64,000 nucleotides of DNA from an uncultured Planctomycetaceae bacterium (GCA_937888715.1 CALARU010000312.1:80074-144073), one strand, 5' to 3'. Shown: positions 35,124 through 44,664, counted from the first letter of the stretch. Notes: a model not told the origin generated them from the letters alone. Translations and numbers: made by a program.

Positions 35124-36158
35124 TTAGCCTCGATTGATGAATACCAATAACTCAATGCGTGAGCTTTCTGTTTCAGGCGTTGCTTCAAGCCCTGGATAAG
35201 TTTTATCCCCCAAGCCAATCGGGCTAACGTTGCGCCTTGAAAACCATCCAGTTTTATGGATAGAATGGCTGTTTTTTAAGTAATCTGTCACTGTTTCTGA
35301 TTGTTGCCTGGTTAATAGTCGGAGGGTTTCTCTGTCGGTTGTCCCAGCAGTCATTATCCCTGCAACAACAATATCACTATCTTTGGGAAATCCCATCAAC
35401 CATTCAGATGCTTTGTCGAGGATTTTTTTTCCCTCGATACTTAAGATAGCACTCCCGGGCTCAAAAATACCAGAACTATTAATGGTCTTTCGTTTCATAT
35501 CAGCATTTGATCGTACAACCATTTGCATCGGGTCTTCAATATATCCTCGAACAATAGGCATTTTCTTAAGCGCATCCGCATCCTGTTGGAAAGCTTGCAT
35601 GGTCTGTTGGCTTTGGTTGGCGAGTTGCACCAAAGAATCATAAAGCTTGGTGTCTTGGGTCAGCTTTCCCAAGGAACCTTCACCTTTGCGAATTTTACTA
35701 AGCATATCTGATACCTCAGCCAATATGTCTGAAATTTCCGGGGTGTGCTTGCTCGCGATTAAATCTTGGTTCTCGGCACTTAAAGAGGAAGGCGAACCTG
35801 GGAAGAGTTCTAAAACCTTGGCTCCCAACAACCCCTCAGACGCAATGGAAACAACCGCATCTTTTCGGATTAGCTTTTTATAAGATCCTTGGATTTTCAG
35901 GCCAAGAACCACAGGGGCACCTGGATTTTCTGGTGCTTTGATGGATACCACTTCCCCTGCATCCATCCCTTGGATTCGAACCCGCATGCCAACATCTACA
36001 CCACGAATATCTAGAAAAGATGTTTTTAGATTGAGAGAATCTTTGCCATACCACCCCCTTGATCCTATCGAGAAAAAGGCGGCTGTAAACAGAATCAGCC
36101 CCGCAAGCATGGTGCAGCTTAGTAAGAGTAGTTGCCTAGGGTTTAATGCTCGAGTCAT
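35124..36158 (-). CDS. MCE/MlaD-like protein fused to an OmpA-like C-terminal domain
   Basis: 344 residues. One N-terminal transmembrane anchor (about 10-30: LLLLSCTMLAGLILFTAAFF). An MCE domain follows (about 40-120: FLDIRGVDVGMRVRIQGMDAGEV). Next is a helical stretch (about 140-200: ISDILAEVSDMLSKIRKGEGSL). The C-terminus is an OmpA-like domain (about 225-344: GSAILSIEGKKILDKASEWL, LTRQQSETVTDYLKN, PETESSRIELLVFINR). MCE proteins form lipid-transport rings and OmpA-like domains bind peptidoglycan, so this is probably an envelope-spanning tether. No Mla ABC permease or ATPase gene is adjacent. It is the first gene of an operon with two transcription regulators. Confidence 0.85.
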   Translation of the reverse strand: MTRALNPRQLLLLSCTMLAGLILFTAAFFSIGSRGWYGKDSLNLKTSFLDIRGVDVGMRVRIQGMDAGEVVSIKAPENPGAPVVLGLKIQGSYKKLIRKDAVVSIASEGLLGAKVLELFPGSPSSLSAENQDLIASKHTPEISDILAEVSDMLSKIRKGEGSLGKLTQDTKLYDSLVQLANQSQQTMQAFQQDADALKKMPIVRGYIEDPMQMVVRSNADMKRKTINSSGIFEPGSAILSIEGKKILDKASEWLMGFPKDSDIVVAGIMTAGTTDRETLRLLTRQQSETVTDYLKNSHSIHKTGWFSRRNVSPIGLGDKTYPGLEATPETESSRIELLVFINRG

Positions 36159-36333
36159 GGTTTTATCCTTAAGGTAAACATTATCATACCTTTGAATGAG
36201 TGATAGTGCCTCTTAAGAAATCATTTTTTTGAGGAAAGACTTGCGTATTAACCATTGAAATACAGTAAGATAGGATCGTTCAAGGTTTGATAAAAAGAGC
36301 TGAGAGCTTAAAAGTAAATAGGAGAGTTGAATA

Positions 36334-38973
36334 ATGGCAGGCGAATTCAAACAACAATGCCCGAGTTGCGAAGCGATGGTATCTATTAAGGATGAATCTT
36401 TAATAGGCAAAAAGACAGAGTGCACGAAATGCAAATTCCGCTTCGTGGTGGAAGCTCCTTCGAAAGGCAAGCCTGCAGATGATAAGAAAGCTGCCCCGGT
36501 AAAATCCAAAGCCTCGGGCAAAGAAGCAGCAGCGAAAGCAAAGCAAGAAATTAAGAAAGCGGAATCAGGTCAAAAAGGGCCTAATAAAGCAGGTGCTAAA
36601 AATAAGCAAATGCTCATCATTGGTGGCGCTGTTGGGGGTGTTGCACTTGTTGCTATTGTTGCAGCTATGTTTTTGTTTTCTGGTGGGGAAGATAATTCAA
36701 AAACAAAAGTTGCTGAAAAGGGCAAGCGCAATAGATCAGGCCCTGTAACTCCGAATGGCCCGAATGAAAAACCTGAAGAAAATCCTGAAGAAAAGCCAAA
36801 GGAAGATGAGAAAGGCCCTCCAACTGTTGCAAAAAGCAGTCCAGTTGATCCGGATGTTTCTTCCCGCTTGCCCAGCGATAGTAAGCTTGTTGCAATTATT
36901 CAAATGAAAGATTTTTTTGATAGCATTCTTGCCAAGGTCCTTTTTAATACTCCCGGGGCATTTAATCAGAAAGACTTTACAAAAACATTTGGAGTCTCGA
37001 TTGAACAAATTGAACAAATCATGCTTGCGAGAAGTAGCACACTGCCCGATTTTAATCCCTTAAAGAAGAATTGGAAGATGGCCATCGTAAGGTCTAAAGA
37101 ACCGTTTAAAAAGGCCCACCTTGAAAAAAGTATTTCTCTTACTCAAGAGCTTCCACTCGAAGGCTTGCGGTGGAGTAAAATCGCTGGCCAACTTGATTCT
37201 CTAAGCTCTTTAATGCTTGGTTTCGATACCAATGAAAAATTATCCTTTTTTCTGGCCGATAGCAGAACGATCGTTATTGCTTCGGAAGATAAAATGATTG
37301 ATTACCTGAAAAAAGATAAAGGCAAACCCAAGAAGATAGCAACCGCACCCCCGCCAGAAACATCAAAGCCAAATAATACCATCCCAGGACCTGGATCACC
37401 GATGCCCATGCCAGGTTCGCCGATGCCCATGCCTGGATCACCGATGCCCATGCCTGGATCGCCGATGCCACCTGGATCGCCGATGCCACCTGGATCGCCG
37501 ATGCCCATGCCTAATGCACAACCGGTTGATTCAAATGCTGCGCCTGCACCTAGTGCCCCTCCTGTAACTTCAACTGGGAATCATTTTGAAACCTTACCAT
37601 TACGATTTGCAAAAGTGATGCAAAAAAGTAACGCAGGTATCATGGTTGTAGGTGTAGATTTGGGTGAATTAGCTGCGGTTATTCCCGTTATATCTACTTC
37701 TTTAAGCACATATAAAACCGCAGGAGGGGCACCAATTCCACCCGATGTTGTGAATCAGTTGAAGACTTTGTCTAAGCTTGAATATGCGGTAATAGAGATT
37801 GCAAAAATGGACCCCGACAATCAAATTTTTTCTGTAGTTGCAGTTAGCCGAGATCGTAAAGTCGGGTCTGATTTTGCAAAACTTGTGTTCCCGTTGATTA
37901 ATAGAATGCCCCTTGCCTTAAAAGCAGCCAAATTAGAAATAAGTGTTGATACCGAAGATAAAACGGGCGGTGATCCCTCTGTTCCCGTTAACTCTAGTAT
38001 TTCCTCTCCTGGTTCAATAACTGGTTCAGCAGGTGGGAGCGAAATTGTAAAAGAGGGCGCCAACGGTATGATAAAAGCTACTGCATCTTATGATTCGCAA
38101 ACAGGAAATATGGTAATGGGGTTTTTAAGCCAATTGCACATCCCTCCTGCAATGTTTAAGTCTAATGAAGTAGCTCTCGGAGAATACCTCGTAACCTTGA
38201 AAAACAGTTTCGAAACCAAAGTGATTGGTAAAAGTGCCGACCCTATTTCCAAGGCCATCATGGGGTATGTAAACGATAAAAAAGCATTCCCTCGAGGTAC
38301 AGCGGAAGAATCAACCAACAATAAGAAGTTTGGATTGAAAATGGCGCCTGACAAAAGAGTAGGGTGGATCGTTGAATTACTGCCTTACTTTTCGAATGGT
38401 GATTACGTCAGTTTTGCGAAATTAGTTGATAAAGGCAAATCATGGAGCGATCCGAAAAACCATCAGGTTGCGCGTATTTTTATTCCCGATCTTCTTTATG
38501 CAACCCCTATTGAAGGAACTGCTGTTTCCAGCAATGCTGATCAACCAGGAATAACTAATTTTGTTGGGGTTTCAGGAGTGGGATATGCCTCCGGTGAGTA
38601 TTCTTCCGACAATAAAAAATCTGGGGTTTTTGGTTATGAGCGCATTACAAAAATCGAAGATATCAAGGATGGCGCTGCAAATACCATTGCTCTGCTGCTT
38701 ATAAAGCAAAACAAGAATCACCCTTGGATAGCAGGCGGCGGCGCAAGTATCGTAGGTATTTCTGATGGCCCCGATGCCTTGGCCCCTTTCTTGGTCCTCG
38801 AAAAAACTAATCGAAATAAAGAGAAAGAGTACACCGGGATTGCGATCATGGCTGATGGTAAAATCCGTGAAATCTCTAGCAAGATCTCCCCAGAAATCTT
38901 TAGAGCTATGTGTACCATTGATGGTGGTGAGAAAATCGACAACCTTGATGCGATAGCACCTGTCGTCAAATAA
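36334..38973 (+). CDS. Zinc-ribbon, single-TM protein with Pro/Met repeat and DUF1559-like C-terminus
   Basis: 879 residues. Cytosolic zinc ribbon with Cys9, Cys12, Cys30, Cys33; a charged Lys/Ala linker; one TM helix (about 92-116: MLIIGGAVGGVALVAIVAAM). A Pro/Glu-rich stretch and an alpha-beta region (~170-330) follow, then a GSPMPMP/GSPMPP tandem repeat (about 354-393). A second alpha-beta region follows, and from about 640 a DUF1559-like part (KRVGWIVELLPYF, ITNFVGVSG, GAANTIALLL, MADGKIREISS). The N-terminus has no type IV pilin-like signal, which DUF1559 proteins usually have. Topology suggests inside ribbon, outside bulk. SD GGAGAG precedes the ATG. Function unknown; a planctomycete-type surface protein. 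Confidence 0.85.
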   Translation: MAGEFKQQCPSCEAMVSIKDESLIGKKTECTKCKFRFVVEAPSKGKPADDKKAAPVKSKASGKEAAAKAKQEIKKAESGQKGPNKAGAKNKQMLIIGGAVGGVALVAIVAAMFLFSGGEDNSKTKVAEKGKRNRSGPVTPNGPNEKPEENPEEKPKEDEKGPPTVAKSSPVDPDVSSRLPSDSKLVAIIQMKDFFDSILAKVLFNTPGAFNQKDFTKTFGVSIEQIEQIMLARSSTLPDFNPLKKNWKMAIVRSKEPFKKAHLEKSISLTQELPLEGLRWSKIAGQLDSLSSLMLGFDTNEKLSFFLADSRTIVIASEDKMIDYLKKDKGKPKKIATAPPPETSKPNNTIPGPGSPMPMPGSPMPMPGSPMPMPGSPMPPGSPMPPGSPMPMPNAQPVDSNAAPAPSAPPVTSTGNHFETLPLRFAKVMQKSNAGIMVVGVDLGELAAVIPVISTSLSTYKTAGGAPIPPDVVNQLKTLSKLEYAVIEIAKMDPDNQIFSVVAVSRDRKVGSDFAKLVFPLINRMPLALKAAKLEISVDTEDKTGGDPSVPVNSSISSPGSITGSAGGSEIVKEGANGMIKATASYDSQTGNMVMGFLSQLHIPPAMFKSNEVALGEYLVTLKNSFETKVIGKSADPISKAIMGYVNDKKAFPRGTAEESTNNKKFGLKMAPDKRVGWIVELLPYFSNGDYVSFAKLVDKGKSWSDPKNHQVARIFIPDLLYATPIEGTAVSSNADQPGITNFVGVSGVGYASGEYSSDNKKSGVFGYERITKIEDIKDGAANTIALLLIKQNKNHPWIAGGGASIVGISDGPDALAPFLVLEKTNRNKEKEYTGIAIMADGKIREISSKISPEIFRAMCTIDGGEKIDNLDAIAPVVK
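37393..37512 (+). repeat. In-frame 21/18-bp tandem repeat coding GSPMPMP or GSPMPP
   Basis: Six units starting GG(A/T)TC(A/G)CCGATGCC: three of 21 bp, two of 18 bp, then one of 21 bp. All keep frame. The units are nearly identical, which suggests recent slippage and likely length variation between strains. Confidence 0.95.
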
Positions 38974-38990
38974 CAGGATTAATAATCGTT

Positions 38991-39030
38991 AAAGCGTGAG
39001 GGGGTAAAACCCTTCACGCTTTAATATTTT
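38991..39030 (+). terminator. Intrinsic terminator after the zinc-ribbon/DUF1559-like gene
   Basis: AAAGCGTGAGGG (38991-39002) pairs with CCCTTCACGCTTT (39010-39022) with one bulged base, followed by AATATTTTTT. It is 17 bp after the stop codon. Confidence 0.9.
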
Positions 39031-39045
39031 TTAACGCACTAAAAA

Positions 39046-40365
39046 CTAGAGTCGGGTGATTCGATAACTCGGATGATCAGGCGAGAAGAGTTCGGGAAGC
39101 AATCTTGCTCCAAGGCCCGCTCGGGTAGGTAATGCAATATGCCCTTTTTCAATTTTAATTGGCTCATCTATCAACAGTGGATAAAGAGTTTTTATGTGGG
39201 CCCTAACTGTTTCTTGATAAGTCACATTGGTGCAGGATGCTGAAATCTGCAATCCAGAAAGCAGAGTTAGTGGGCCGGTACAATCATGCATGAGTGCAGG
39301 CACATTAAACACTTGGGCGAATTCTGCGGCCCTTCGAGTTTCACTAATTCCACCAACCCAAGTAGGATCTATCATCACATAATCTGCAGCTTTTTGAATC
39401 AGCACCTGTCGGTATTCTTCGCGGCTAACCAGCATTTCGCTTACTGCGATTGGTACTTGCGCTCGATTGCGAAAATCAGCAATGGTATCAACGCAGTCAG
39501 GCCGGATGATATCTTCCATCCAAAGCGGTTTAATCTCGCGCATTGATTCAGCTATTCGAAGCGCAGCAGGTAGTGAAAAGAACCCATGGCCATCGAGCAT
39601 CAGTTCCATTTTAAGGCCGACCCTATTGCGGATATCGTGCAAGGGTTTTAATGCCTGTTCAAGATCGGGCCAAGAAATCCGGAGCCCACCCGACTTTAAA
39701 TAAACTTGATCAAGAGACCAAGTTTTCATCGCAGTGTAACCTTCAGAAAGAAGTTCTTCTGCAAGATCTGCAGCGTGGTAAACGCTATTGTAATTATCTT
39801 CAAGAGGGCCTGGTTTGCCAGGGTCGCCATGGCCTGGCCAACCCTGAGCATCAGGCGAATCTTTAGGCCTACGCCCATAAGAAGGCCCACCACAACTATT
39901 GTAAACTGGGATAAGGTCACGAACTGGGCCACCCAAAAGTTTCCATATGGGCTGTTTAGTAAGTTGCCCTAGAATGTCCCAAAGTGCGAGGTCGATCGCA
40001 GAGATCGCTCGAAGTTCACATCCTCGTGCACCAAAAGCGGAGGCTCGTTCATAAAGAAAGCGCCAATGGCTTTCAATCGCAGTGGCATCCGCACCTAATA
40101 ATCTGCGGGCCATCCAGTCGTGCAAAGTAGCTGCAACAGCGTGTGGAATATAGTATGACTCGCCATGGCCAATTACGGGGGTGCCATCAACTGTTCCTGC
40201 ATCGGTGTGAATCCGCAGAAGTACCAGCCCTGCCATGATGTCGTGTGGGACAAGAGTTTCGATTGCGACAATTCGGGGGCCGTTGCGAAAAGCGTGCTGT
40301 TGAGTAGGGCCCGATGCGCGGGCAATATAATCTGAATGATCAGATTGTTTGTTGGAAGTACTCAA
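39046..40365 (-). CDS. Enolase-superfamily enzyme (mandelate racemase / muconate lactonizing type), TTG start
   Basis: 439 residues from TTG 40365, chosen because GAGG lies 7 nt upstream; a TTG 6 bp earlier is too close to the SD. The N-terminal capping domain has VIGHGESYYIPH; the barrel has the Lys-containing strand YTAMKTWSLD, metal ligands in MLDGHG, MEDIIRP and VSEMLVS, and a His-Asp in LMHDCTG. This is the mandelate racemase/acid-sugar dehydratase arrangement, so a sugar-acid dehydratase (galactonate- or similar) is the best guess. Substrate cannot be set from sequence. It stands between a terminator and the ccsA gene. Confidence 0.9.
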   Translation of the reverse strand: MSTSNKQSDHSDYIARASGPTQQHAFRNGPRIVAIETLVPHDIMAGLVLLRIHTDAGTVDGTPVIGHGESYYIPHAVAATLHDWMARRLLGADATAIESHWRFLYERASAFGARGCELRAISAIDLALWDILGQLTKQPIWKLLGGPVRDLIPVYNSCGGPSYGRRPKDSPDAQGWPGHGDPGKPGPLEDNYNSVYHAADLAEELLSEGYTAMKTWSLDQVYLKSGGLRISWPDLEQALKPLHDIRNRVGLKMELMLDGHGFFSLPAALRIAESMREIKPLWMEDIIRPDCVDTIADFRNRAQVPIAVSEMLVSREEYRQVLIQKAADYVMIDPTWVGGISETRRAAEFAQVFNVPALMHDCTGPLTLLSGLQISASCTNVTYQETVRAHIKTLYPLLIDEPIKIEKGHIALPTRAGLGARLLPELFSPDHPSYRITRL

Positions 40366-40446
40366 GCGCAATCCTCTTGGATTGGAGTTCGAACTGTTCT
40401 ATGCAATAACAATTCGAACCCCAAGCTATGTTTTTGACTGATATCA

Positions 40447-42285
40447 TTAAGCCTGTTTGGGCTGTAACTTTGCAGGGATGCTACTGGTTTTGGAAGCCAT
40501 TCTGCTGCTTAGCCAATATTGCCTGGGGATAAGGCCAACGCCAATAAGCCCAAGTTGGCTGAGCCAAAAAGCGGTTAGCCCCCAGGCGAGTTGATCATTA
40601 AAACCATAGGCGTGAAGCCCAACGCCAAGTTGGTTGGTGCCAAACCATGACCAACCAGTGACCATGTTTCCAGCGATTGCTAAGAGTGCAACACCACGGC
40701 TTTTAGCCATGCCTCCCCAGCGTGCATGAAGAATGATTGCGTTCCAAATCACGATAAGTAAAGCGCCATTTTCTTTGGGATCCCAGCCCCAGAAACGGCC
40801 CCAAGATTGATCGGCCCAAATGCCGCCCAGCACCGTCCCTACAAAACTGAAAAGCATTGCAAAACAAACCACACCATAAATCATTTGTGTCAGAGATTTG
40901 TCGCGTTCAGGGGTAAGTGTGGTGGTTACTAAGCCCATAACCACATAGATGATGCCTAGAAAACCTGCGACGAATGTTGCGGTATAACCCAGCGTTACGC
41001 AAGTAACATGCGTTGCGAGCCAGAAATTGGTGTCGAGAACTGCTTGCATCATTTCTAAAGTGTCGCCTTCAGCAGAAAGATGCTGTGCGATTAAAAGAGT
41101 CAAAGAGCCAGTGATAGAGCCAACAATATTACCAATGCCATTTTTATAAATACCCTCGAGCATAAGGCAGCCAAGAACGCAGCCCCAGCCGATGAAAATT
41201 GCAGAGGAATAAAGGTTGGTGACAGGTGGCCTACCTTGGATATACATTCTGGAACCAAGCGCCCAGGTATGAACAAGAAGGGTTAGAATGCAAAGCCAGA
41301 AAGCGGTTTTGTTGAGCGTTGCAGGCGCAGTGACCCATGCAAAGCATGAAATCAAAAAGACGAAAAGGTAAACGACAATGCAATGATAAAAAGGTGAGAA
41401 GTGATTAAAGAACACTTCGAAACCTGAGATTTCAGATTGTGCGGGCAATTCTTTAGTGATGAGTTCTCGGTATTCGATGAGCGCCTTGTTGAAATTCAGA
41501 GGCTCATTTTTAAGGTAGGAAAGAAGCATTTGGCCGAACACGCTTACAGTGGGATTCATGCTAGCGTTTGGGTCAGCTTGGTTGGCATTACGAGATTCGA
41601 GTGCAGCTTGCATGAAAGGTTTCCAATCTTCACCTTTGCCCGCGGGGATCACCAAGGGGGTCTGCAAGGATGCGATTTCCATGTAAGATTGCAAGTGATG
41701 AGCTAGCTGTAAAACGCTTTTGTCGAAAGCATCTTTCTTGGCGTTTTCTTTTTGATCCGCAGCTTTGCCTGCCTTTTCGAGTTCACCCATTTGAGGTGCG
41801 AATTCTTCGATCGAGTAACGAAGTCCGGGTCTGGGTTGCAAGGCTAAAAGGCCAAGAAGTTGATCGTTTTCAATGCGAAAAACCTTGTGTTTTTCTGCTA
41901 TATGATTGTCTGAAAACCTGCTAGTCATTACATCAAGCAGCCAACGTACTGCAGGTTGTCTTTTGTCTTTTTCACTTAAAGATGAGTAGGCTTTGTTTTC
42001 TTCAACCGTTCGGGAACTTTTGTTCTTAAGGGTGGTAAGTTCAGTCTTTTCTTTTTCACTTATGTCGGGCTTGAATGTTTGAAAACCATCGTTCATCACC
42101 ATGAGTGAAACGCGTGCGAAGGTATCCATGGGCTTAACGCGCCCACGGTCTACAATAGGCAGCCTTGCAAATTCTTGAATGTGGAATCCTTCTACGGGAT
42201 CCACAGGTTGTGCAGCTTGAAAGTAGAAATAGGTGAATCCAAGAATTACTGCAATTGCTGGAACGATAAGGTTAGGTTTATGCAT
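40447..42285 (-). CDS. ccsA: Cytochrome c biogenesis protein CcsA/CcmF-like (heme handling)
   Basis: 612 residues from ATG 42285, with GAGGG 9 nt upstream; a longer open frame to 42462 lies inside resB and is rejected. The N-terminal ~280 residues include one TM (IVPAIAVILGFTYFYF) and a large extra-membrane part. From about 290 on there are ~8 TM helices with the tryptophan-rich heme motif WGRFWGWDPKE and conserved histidines (AQHLSAEG, TWALGSRMYIQG). System II CcsA-ResB moves heme across the membrane and attaches it to cytochrome c. It overlaps resB by 8 bp. Such maturation fits the many CxxCH proteins of this window. Confidence 0.94.
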   Translation of the reverse strand: MHKPNLIVPAIAVILGFTYFYFQAAQPVDPVEGFHIQEFARLPIVDRGRVKPMDTFARVSLMVMNDGFQTFKPDISEKEKTELTTLKNKSSRTVEENKAYSSLSEKDKRQPAVRWLLDVMTSRFSDNHIAEKHKVFRIENDQLLGLLALQPRPGLRYSIEEFAPQMGELEKAGKAADQKENAKKDAFDKSVLQLAHHLQSYMEIASLQTPLVIPAGKGEDWKPFMQAALESRNANQADPNASMNPTVSVFGQMLLSYLKNEPLNFNKALIEYRELITKELPAQSEISGFEVFFNHFSPFYHCIVVYLFVFLISCFAWVTAPATLNKTAFWLCILTLLVHTWALGSRMYIQGRPPVTNLYSSAIFIGWGCVLGCLMLEGIYKNGIGNIVGSITGSLTLLIAQHLSAEGDTLEMMQAVLDTNFWLATHVTCVTLGYTATFVAGFLGIIYVVMGLVTTTLTPERDKSLTQMIYGVVCFAMLFSFVGTVLGGIWADQSWGRFWGWDPKENGALLIVIWNAIILHARWGGMAKSRGVALLAIAGNMVTGWSWFGTNQLGVGLHAYGFNDQLAWGLTAFWLSQLGLIGVGLIPRQYWLSSRMASKTSSIPAKLQPKQA

Positions 42286-43597
42286 TGGAATTTGCCCTCT
42301 GTTTGAGGAAAGTATTAAGGTGCATGCCAAAATGAAGGAGCATGCCAAACGAAACAACCAGACAGGAAAGGTAAGGCATAATCCAGCCTGGATTTCTGAC
42401 AACTTGAAGGATGGTGCCTTTATCGTTTGGAAGGAAACCAGATTGATAGAAAGTTTCGCCATCGTAGCGAAGCGGGTTATTCATGGAGATAAGTGTTTCC
42501 CTGTTTTCGTTAAGGCTTTCGTTAGACAGTTTGATTTTGCTGGAGAAGTTTTTTGGGGTATTAGTGCCTAGGTAGCGCTCGTGTTTGAATTCGATGAGTT
42601 CCATGGAGAAAGGTTTGTAAGATCGTTTAAACCTTAGTGCCATCTCTGTTTTGGTTCCATCTTCCGTAATAACCGATTGCGTTGGTTTTAAAGAAGAAAG
42701 GGAAAGCCATATGGAGGCAAGATAAGTGCCTACGCTTTTGCCTGTTTTTTTATCGATCAGGTTGATGTATGCGGAAGGCAGGTCGATTTTTTGATCTTTA
42801 TCGGTACCCGAAGCCTCGTTCTTTTCGTTGGCCCGAATTCGAACGCCATCCCCAATGTTAGCGAGATTAGCAATCTCTTCTTTTTTATCAGGGTCGATTT
42901 CTTCGACTGAGGAATTATTCATGTACTTGATGATTTCGATGTCGAAAGGAAGAAGAGGGGTAGAAATCTTTCCTCCGGTCCTAAGAAGATGGTTTGGAAT
43001 TACCACTACTTTTTCTTTTTTAGGAATCGACATGTCCGAAAAAGCAAGTTCAGGGCCGTTGACTTTTCCCATGAAGCCCGAAGTTTCTTTTAGTTCAAGA
43101 TAATTGGTTACACCACCTTGCTCGATCGTCATGTTTCCTTCTGTCGCAAAGATGCCGGTGATTAATTCACCCAGCATTAAAAGAATAATCCCTGCATGAA
43201 TAGAAATGATACCAATGCGTTTGGTTGAAAATTTAAATCTTACTGCATGGGCCGCTAGTAAGTTTGCAAGCATGAGCCCGCCTATAGTCCAACCGCCCGG
43301 AAATGGAAAAGAGCCTGGCCATTGCGCAGTAGGCGAAACCCAGCGGAAGGTTTGGCAAAATCGGGCGAACACTTGATTGGGGATGAACACATAAAAAGAG
43401 CGGAAGTAATCGCTTACCGCAGTCCAGATTGGGTTATCAACCTGAGCTAGAGTCCCTGCAAAAACCAAAATCAGGGAAAGCACAAATAACACCACGGTTA
43501 ATTGCAGCGATGCAAGAGGCTTTAAAAGCTTCAAGAGGATGAATTGAGAATTTTTGTTAGGGTTGTATTTGTTGTTGTTTGGTTCGGTTTCGCTCAT
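42278..43597 (-). CDS. resB: Cytochrome c biogenesis protein ResB/Ccs1-like
   Basis: 439 residues. TM helices near 25-50 (LQLTVVLFVLSLILVFAGTL), 100-120, 128-150 (IISIHAGIILLMLGEL) and 405-425 (MPYLSCLVVSFGMLLHFGMH), with a large periplasmic loop between. The motif around LASLQLTVVLF and the final YDGETFYQSGF are typical for ResB. It works with CcsA in System II cytochrome c maturation. Its ATG overlaps the TAA of the upstream lipoprotein gene by one base (TAATG), and its end overlaps ccsA by 8 bp, so the three genes are one translational unit. Confidence 0.94.
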   Translation of the reverse strand: MSETEPNNNKYNPNKNSQFILLKLLKPLASLQLTVVLFVLSLILVFAGTLAQVDNPIWTAVSDYFRSFYVFIPNQVFARFCQTFRWVSPTAQWPGSFPFPGGWTIGGLMLANLLAAHAVRFKFSTKRIGIISIHAGIILLMLGELITGIFATEGNMTIEQGGVTNYLELKETSGFMGKVNGPELAFSDMSIPKKEKVVVIPNHLLRTGGKISTPLLPFDIEIIKYMNNSSVEEIDPDKKEEIANLANIGDGVRIRANEKNEASGTDKDQKIDLPSAYINLIDKKTGKSVGTYLASIWLSLSSLKPTQSVITEDGTKTEMALRFKRSYKPFSMELIEFKHERYLGTNTPKNFSSKIKLSNESLNENRETLISMNNPLRYDGETFYQSGFLPNDKGTILQVVRNPGWIMPYLSCLVVSFGMLLHFGMHLNTFLKQRANSNA

Positions 43598-44664
43598 TAT
43601 TTTGCTCCATCTGCAAATTGAAGAGAAGATACAAAGCTTTCGAAACTTTGCTTCTGCATTTTAACAACCGTATTTGGACCCTTCATCTTCACAAACCATG
43701 TGGTATCAGGTGTGCTTATTACCGCACCCAAAATCCGATCAGTGCTACCTTCGATATCAATGCATAATGCAACACTGGATTTTGTTTGAAGTTTGGTCAG
43801 CGCACTAGTGATCATTTCGGGCGATTGCGGCGCAAGGCCTACTTGTTGACGCCAACGATTGATGTTACTTTCCAACCCACCAGCAGGCCCAGCTAGAGGA
43901 GTAAGAGTGATGTCGGCTTTTCCAGCAGTTTCATTCACTTTGAATGTTGCAAGGCTCATCGCGGAATTAGGCACTTGCTCCCAAGTGTCTGGTTTCTTGA
44001 ATTCCTTCACCCCAGGTGAGGCTTGATTTGAGGGCGGATTAGCGGGCATTTTCGGGAAAGATTTTGCGAAAGGTGGAGTCATTGCACCTTTTTTGCCTCC
44101 CGGCCCCGTGTAGTCTGCAAGTATTGCTTCAACACCCTGAATGGTTTCTTTTTTGATAACGGTTGGAAGGTCGCCCTCGGATACAGGCCCCAATCCTACT
44201 TGCTCGCGCCAACGATTGATGTTAGCAAGAATAGATCCCGCATCTTTGCCCAACTTAATAACAGTAAGTTCCAGCTTGGGATTTGCTTCGGGATCGATAA
44301 GGAAAGTGGCATAACGAAGTTCGTTGGTTTTGCCGGCTTTCCAATTGCTTGGGGCGTTCCATTGAATGGGTGGGGTAGAACCTTCCGCACTAAATCGAAC
44401 GGTACGAACAAAGGTTTCAAAGTCTTCTGTTTTCGTAGAAAGTTTGCTAGCAGGGCCAATAAGTTTAAAGAACCAAGTAGAATCTCCCTTGGAAAATATG
44501 GCAGCCAACAAGCGAACGGGTTCACCTGTTGTGGAATTTCTTTCTGGTGGATCGAGTCGATTAACCTCGTAGGCTGTGATTTCTTCTTTTTTGCAACCTT
44601 GTGCTAGAAGGGTGAAAAAAAGTACCAAGCCAACTTTAAATAAATCCGTTACACTTTTTGTCAT
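43597..44664 (-). CDS. Lipoprotein with an internal duplication, co-operonic with resB-ccsA
   Basis: 355 residues. Lipobox LLAQGC with Cys24, so it is a membrane-anchored exported lipoprotein. Two related units: unit 1 has LAAIFSKGDSTWFFKLIGP (~52-70) and INRWREQVGLGP (~148-160); unit 2 has NINRWRQQVGLAPQSPEM (~268-285) and LGAVISTPDTTWFVKMKGP (~312-330), each with FETFVRTVRF / FESFVSSLQF. I do not know a named family. Since it leads the resB-ccsA operon with a 1-bp overlap, a role in cytochrome c maturation or heme/apocytochrome handling is a fair inference, without direct evidence. Confidence 0.85.
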   Translation of the reverse strand: MTKSVTDLFKVGLVLFFTLLAQGCKKEEITAYEVNRLDPPERNSTTGEPVRLLAAIFSKGDSTWFFKLIGPASKLSTKTEDFETFVRTVRFSAEGSTPPIQWNAPSNWKAGKTNELRYATFLIDPEANPKLELTVIKLGKDAGSILANINRWREQVGLGPVSEGDLPTVIKKETIQGVEAILADYTGPGGKKGAMTPPFAKSFPKMPANPPSNQASPGVKEFKKPDTWEQVPNSAMSLATFKVNETAGKADITLTPLAGPAGGLESNINRWRQQVGLAPQSPEMITSALTKLQTKSSVALCIDIEGSTDRILGAVISTPDTTWFVKMKGPNTVVKMQKQSFESFVSSLQFADGAK

